A stretch of 64,000 nt of DNA from Saccharomycopsis malanga (lineage: Eukaryota; Ascomycota; Saccharomycetes; Ascoideales; Saccharomycopsidaceae). Positions 61,301 through 64,000 of this stretch are shown in pieces; the stretch's first letter is position 1; each line of letters opens with the position of its first letter. The stretch lies in NCBI GenBank assembly GCA_004014935.1, contig CP025322.1:372001-436000 (forward strand). The letters run 5' to 3'. The notes below the pieces were generated by a model. It had not been told where the DNA came from. It saw only the letters and a list, made by a program, of their open reading frames with translations, and did not search any database. Both the position numbers and the translations under genes were made by a program.

Positions 61301-62957
61301 CTTTGGAACTGAGCCATTCTAGTGAAGGAGCCATAAGAAGAACCTGGACAGAAAACTCTCTTATATCGTCAAAATTGTTGGCAATGTTATCCACTAATAG
61401 TCTCACTAAATCTTTTGTGTACAAATCTATCTGAAAAGGGTAGTCAATGTGTTTTTTGTCATGATATTTTGTGTCCACATTTTTGTCAATTCCAGAGGTA
61501 ATCAAGGAGATCAAGAGCTTGAATCCTAAATTGACTCTTTGGTAAGTCATCCCAGGGGCAATCTGAGATTTTATATAGTTGATAAGTTCAGTTAAAAATT
61601 CATGTGCAGCCTCAATCTTAGCTGCCATAGCACTGTTGTTGAGATCAAGCCCTTTCTTTTCCAATCCACTAAGTTTCTTACTGAGAGCATATGTCGAGTC
61701 TCTAACACGAAGAATGAAGTTTCTAGTAAGACTATGAAACTCATTACGAGCATCAGGATCATCGTCCACAAAATATATATCTTTGATGTCAAGGATAATA
61801 GGGTATATGAAAGATGGTACGGGAAGAGAACGTTTGGCCGCCCCAGTAAGAATAGCATAACTAGTTAATCTAATGTTCTTTGACTTGTGAGTCAACAAAT
61901 CTTTGAGCACATCAAGTTCAATTATAAAGTCGTCACCACTGAAAGGCTCCTCGACAATCTGCAAATCCTGGCCTATTTTTAAACATCCCAAGTATAACGA
62001 CAACTTGAAAATATCCTCCTCGCTAGTATATGAATTCACGTCAAGCTTATTTCCTTCCTGTAAATCCAACAACAGAGCCAAGACTTGTTTGTAAACGTTC
62101 CTTGGTTGTTGAGGGATTTTGAACAAAAGAGGTAACAAGTACACCTGTACATTACGACATAAAATGAAAGATTTGAGAGAGTTGATCACGGGCACTTTCC
62201 ATATATTAAGCCATTCTGTTTCAAAGCTATCAGCATTCTGGTCATTCTGGCTCATACTATGATAAATGCCCTCAAGAATGGCACTTATACATTTGGCTAC
62301 GGAATTGGAAAAAGCACTGGAGTACATTTGAGCCATTGAGTCCTCAATAAAACTTGGAGACGCTTGCAATATTACAACAGGATCAATATGCTTAGACAAC
62401 GTCTGCAAGGAGAAATAAAGCACTCTTTTGCTATGTGGAATTGTGTTCAACACCTTGACACACCAGCTTTCAAACAACTTGTTATTCTCCCTCTTGGATC
62501 TGAAGGCACTCAAAAAAAGAACCATCTTAGAAAGTAAGTCTTTCAATGAGTTGCTCAACGGCGACCCACTCTCGTTCCAAAAATCAACAATGTAGTCAAA
62601 GAGGAAGTTGGCTCTCAGATCTGTTAAAAGACGCAGAAGCCTTTCGATAAAAGCATCATTTTCAGAAACAGTCTTGAGGGTCAAAATTTGAACAGATCGC
62701 AAAAGCCAGATCGACAATGCGTCACAACATACCAAACGCCCATTACCAAGACCCTCATACGCCTGTAAAGTGCTGAGTAAAGGCTCAAATAAATATTCTA
62801 TGCATCTTTTATCTTGATCCTCCGCTCCAGAAACCCTACATAGTAAATCAGGCGCCTTATACTTGATGATAATCTGCTTCAACTCTGCAACATCGCTCTC
62901 CAGAAGCGCCCCAGCAGCTGTCTCAAACTTGGCTGCTAAATAAACAGACCGCTCCAT
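58329..62957 (-). CDS. TRM732: tRNA ribose-methylation factor Trm732 (THADA/DUF2428 family)
   Basis: Trm732 partners the methyltransferase Trm7 for 2'-O-methylation of C32 in the tRNA anticodon loop, and is the fungal relative of human THADA. The 1542-residue protein is nearly all alpha-helical with a heat-repeat-like pattern and no catalytic motif of its own. The central DUF2428 region lies at about residues 770-920 with STYIIRRSAGLPFLISIILM, then LPQVHAFNCIKQLFVEANLS and WAMQSKIWGIRNCAVMLFAS. Its length is near the yeast protein (about 1420). The start ATG at 62957 gives MERSVYLAAKFETAAGALLE. The identification rests on the DUF2428 blocks, which are well matched. Confidence 0.9.
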   Translation of the reverse strand: MERSVYLAAKFETAAGALLESDVAELKQIIIKYKAPDLLCRVSGAEDQDKRCIEYLFEPLLSTLQAYEGLGNGRLVCCDALSIWLLRSVQILTLKTVSENDAFIERLLRLLTDLRANFLFDYIVDFWNESGSPLSNSLKDLLSKMVLFLSAFRSKRENNKLFESWCVKVLNTIPHSKRVLYFSLQTLSKHIDPVVILQASPSFIEDSMAQMYSSAFSNSVAKCISAILEGIYHSMSQNDQNADSFETEWLNIWKVPVINSLKSFILCRNVQVYLLPLLFKIPQQPRNVYKQVLALLLDLQEGNKLDVNSYTSEEDIFKLSLYLGCLKIGQDLQIVEEPFSGDDFIIELDVLKDLLTHKSKNIRLTSYAILTGAAKRSLPVPSFIYPIILDIKDIYFVDDDPDARNEFHSLTRNFILRVRDSTYALSKKLSGLEKKGLDLNNSAMAAKIEAAHEFLTELINYIKSQIAPGMTYQRVNLGFKLLISLITSGIDKNVDTKYHDKKHIDYPFQIDLYTKDLVRLLVDNIANNFDDIREFSVQVLLMAPSLEWLSSKETINNMFLKSVSILKNIQGKQSDSGARLLQFVFKYNSAQGRHDENKKIIDFLIECLDENVKAAIVNLTDAVSGHSVHGLYKGLSVIIDNEPFAKLDAQSVIEWKQRIVKIMKIIVDNWDVTKEILSNESPEGNVPDKFKENDKTTEYGPASQIISNYAWRSVKDSSLVLKNLLVKAPSSILTRETILQISELILEQLGSVNHKGAFYSIYPTFEECCHRCYRKDSGLENEPAKWLDQNLSLIKVKSTYIIRRSAGLPFLISIILMAENRKLSRDRSIRKSDRPLFISTWNRLMEIARKPIKEEDYKLNENIELPQVHAFNCIKQLFVEANLSEISAFYVGAGLDLSFWAMQSKIWGIRNCAVMLFASLENKLFGSKKVNDHIVPYSARLFFSRFKGIKQILMRNFEMFLNNKDSSIESVFPILTVLSRLKPTTNFHNDLLEFKPFLSQSLGIKQFKIREMAAKAIPASIFEHETFIEAQILLDMLENPQVSQNKVHGILLAVRELLLASKRVTIDNNDSRQKVFVTISGLSRLLLSNNQMVSKLYVDILNIMLEIGGPTILNSTIAYQIGSFFISQNEIKKFYLDGSKQLLLEAVTVFLLNYYSKIQDPVALGDFAQLAMNSESYRVKLVATRFFIEKPNLLCQLTKMKLVDSLWDLLAQEDVWSYIKSASLELLQNLSTSLSDDNTDISLAHKKLLILFQFCKEDQSEDVRATALQAVGPFIGKLILLNDHNTSLISQWMDLVTKYSTDDNVFDLRYATCTSLLSMLYVTLNNTEPSLIVAKALFLLYLQLTDDSEEIRNQVSQFFCKHYNHVVSVPIYTSNVFVSKYLDEFKAIAVTVLVDHFITRPSLQQVLQRYLELGKVLFDAEKDNLYRVDFELHSLINGMIGHGSYYLTASQKIQIKERVKEDCLFLSSFIEKQGIDGVLGWCSNEIIFSSVKCLILDLRLLYHLKLDDIDFHKKKEEIQKLLADYDVHDLLQENMLFKQQLL

Positions 62958-64000
62958 GCCTCAAACTCTTCTAAATAAAACACTCACTGATCTGTGAAGC
63001 GCTTTCTTATAACTGTAGCATCTCGATGCTATTGATTTTTGATTAAAAATTTTTCAGGACGAACCGTCCAAATGGTATATTGTATTCTTGCATTTCCGTT
63101 TGCAGTGCATGTTGGAGGCATGCAGTATCGCGCAGCTCGTTACATGATTGATGTAACTCATGGATCTATAGTACTATAGCACTAGTGATCTATATATATG
63201 AAAACCCACTGGAAACCTTATTGTGGTAAAAGGATATAGAATGTGATCTCAGACGGCTCAAACACAGGGGTTTAAAAAGCAGCTATCATGAACAGGATGC
63301 TGGTCAACAAGCTTTGAGTACAATGTACTTATCAGTAGGTGAACGGTTATTGATATATACTCCATATTTAGCAATATTGTGTTTTATATAGTACAACTTT
63401 AGTAATATATGTTTTTGTACAATAGATCAAATCCACGCTGGTATGATAAACATACTATCAATTTTTCTTTAAGAAAATTTGTGATTTAATAAGTTTCTTT
63501 CTGCGAACTTATTGCGCATGTCATGATTTGTTTGGAGTTGTATTTCAAAAAGCTCACAATGAACATCCCTGCCTCTATATTTCAACATCGGTTTTGTTTG
63601 ATTGCATAACTCACCAATACACTTGTAAATCAGTTTCACAACCATTTATCCTAAACTGTATCAACATAACGCTCCACCAAAATGACATCTTCCTTAACAC
63701 TTGGTATATCACACAAAGCCCACCTATGTTTAAGGAACAGTATTCATCCTCAAATAATGCTGCACTTTAGTGTAGTGTCAAAAGTCATAAACCATTGTTT
63801 GACAGGAACCGTGTTTTAGGTCATGTGCGGACAAATTTTGATGAAAACGTGGATCAAGCCTGGTACCGTCAACAGGGAGGCAGCGCAGCGACCAAAGTTA
63901 GTTTTCTGAAACCTGTAATGTGTGCGATTTTAGGGATCTAGTCCCTGCCATTGTAGAATAGATATTATTGTCTATAGTTGGCTTTATGTATATATAGAGG
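62958..64000. other. TRM732 upstream region to the window edge
   Basis: This 1-kb stretch is A+T-rich and holds small inverted repeats (GTTACAT-ATGTAAC at about 63143-63161; TGCATG-CATGCA at about 63105-63123). An 80-codon frame at 63528-63770 lacks an ATG start and is not called. I see no gene. Confidence 0.4.

Noticed and set aside
63528-63770. 80-codon frame near the right edge
   Set aside because: It starts at TTG, has no domain, and lies in A+T-rich intergenic DNA.

Overview
This window is nuclear DNA of an ascomycete budding yeast (Saccharomycotina). The genes are compact, A+T-rich, almost all without introns, and nearly every one has an obvious budding-yeast counterpart: SMC1, SWR1, LYS5, SCS3, CEM1, DCP2, ACH1, GLN1, ERV25, CYM1, RPF1 and TRM732. 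Reading ACH1 (523 codons) and GLN1 (366 codons) by eye I found no CTG codon in either. That fits, but does not prove, a CTG-clade (Candida/Debaryomyces-like) yeast, because highly expressed genes of other yeasts also avoid CTG.

Layout. 1-33 kb is an ordinary gene-dense segment: the 5' part of SMC1 (cohesin), a coiled-coil protein of unknown function, a BUR2-like cyclin, SWR1 (H2A.Z-loading ATPase), a GT34 mannosyltransferase (MNN10 type), LYS5, a Zn2Cys6 transcription factor, SCS3, CEM1, DCP2, an SLC33-type acetyl-CoA transporter split by one frameshift at a homopolymer, and ACH1. 33-49 kb is gene-poor and different in character. It holds three intact genes for GPI-anchored, Ser/Thr-rich wall proteins that share a Ccw12-like module (TITSC...TTCPL), a secreted CREG-like protein, and a decayed GPI-protein gene, plus microsatellites and copies of a dispersed repeat. 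49-63 kb is ordinary again: GLN1, ERV25, CYM1, RPF1 and TRM732.

The genes are not in operons. They are linked mainly by shared promoters: SMC1 with the coiled-coil gene (two ACGCGT boxes), SWR1 with MNN10 and CYM1 with RPF1 (both with RTCACGTG sites; the latter also with PAC/RRPE motifs), CEM1 with DCP2, and LYS5 with the zinc-cluster factor. LYS5 and CEM1 both belong to acyl- or peptidyl-carrier biochemistry but are not adjacent.

The points most worth a second look are: the DCP2 leader, with a perfect 13-bp GC-rich inverted repeat and a chain of upstream ORFs; the Dcp2 tail, with 14 leucine-rich helical motifs; the frame break in the acetyl-CoA transporter; the wall-protein cluster with its pseudogene; a 108-bp repeat with two other partial copies; and a possible small spliced gene between BUR2 and SWR1. 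I saw no tRNA or rRNA gene, CRISPR array, or complete mobile element. Several genes can be extended upstream to in-frame TTG or GTG codons; for these I took the first in-frame ATG as the start.
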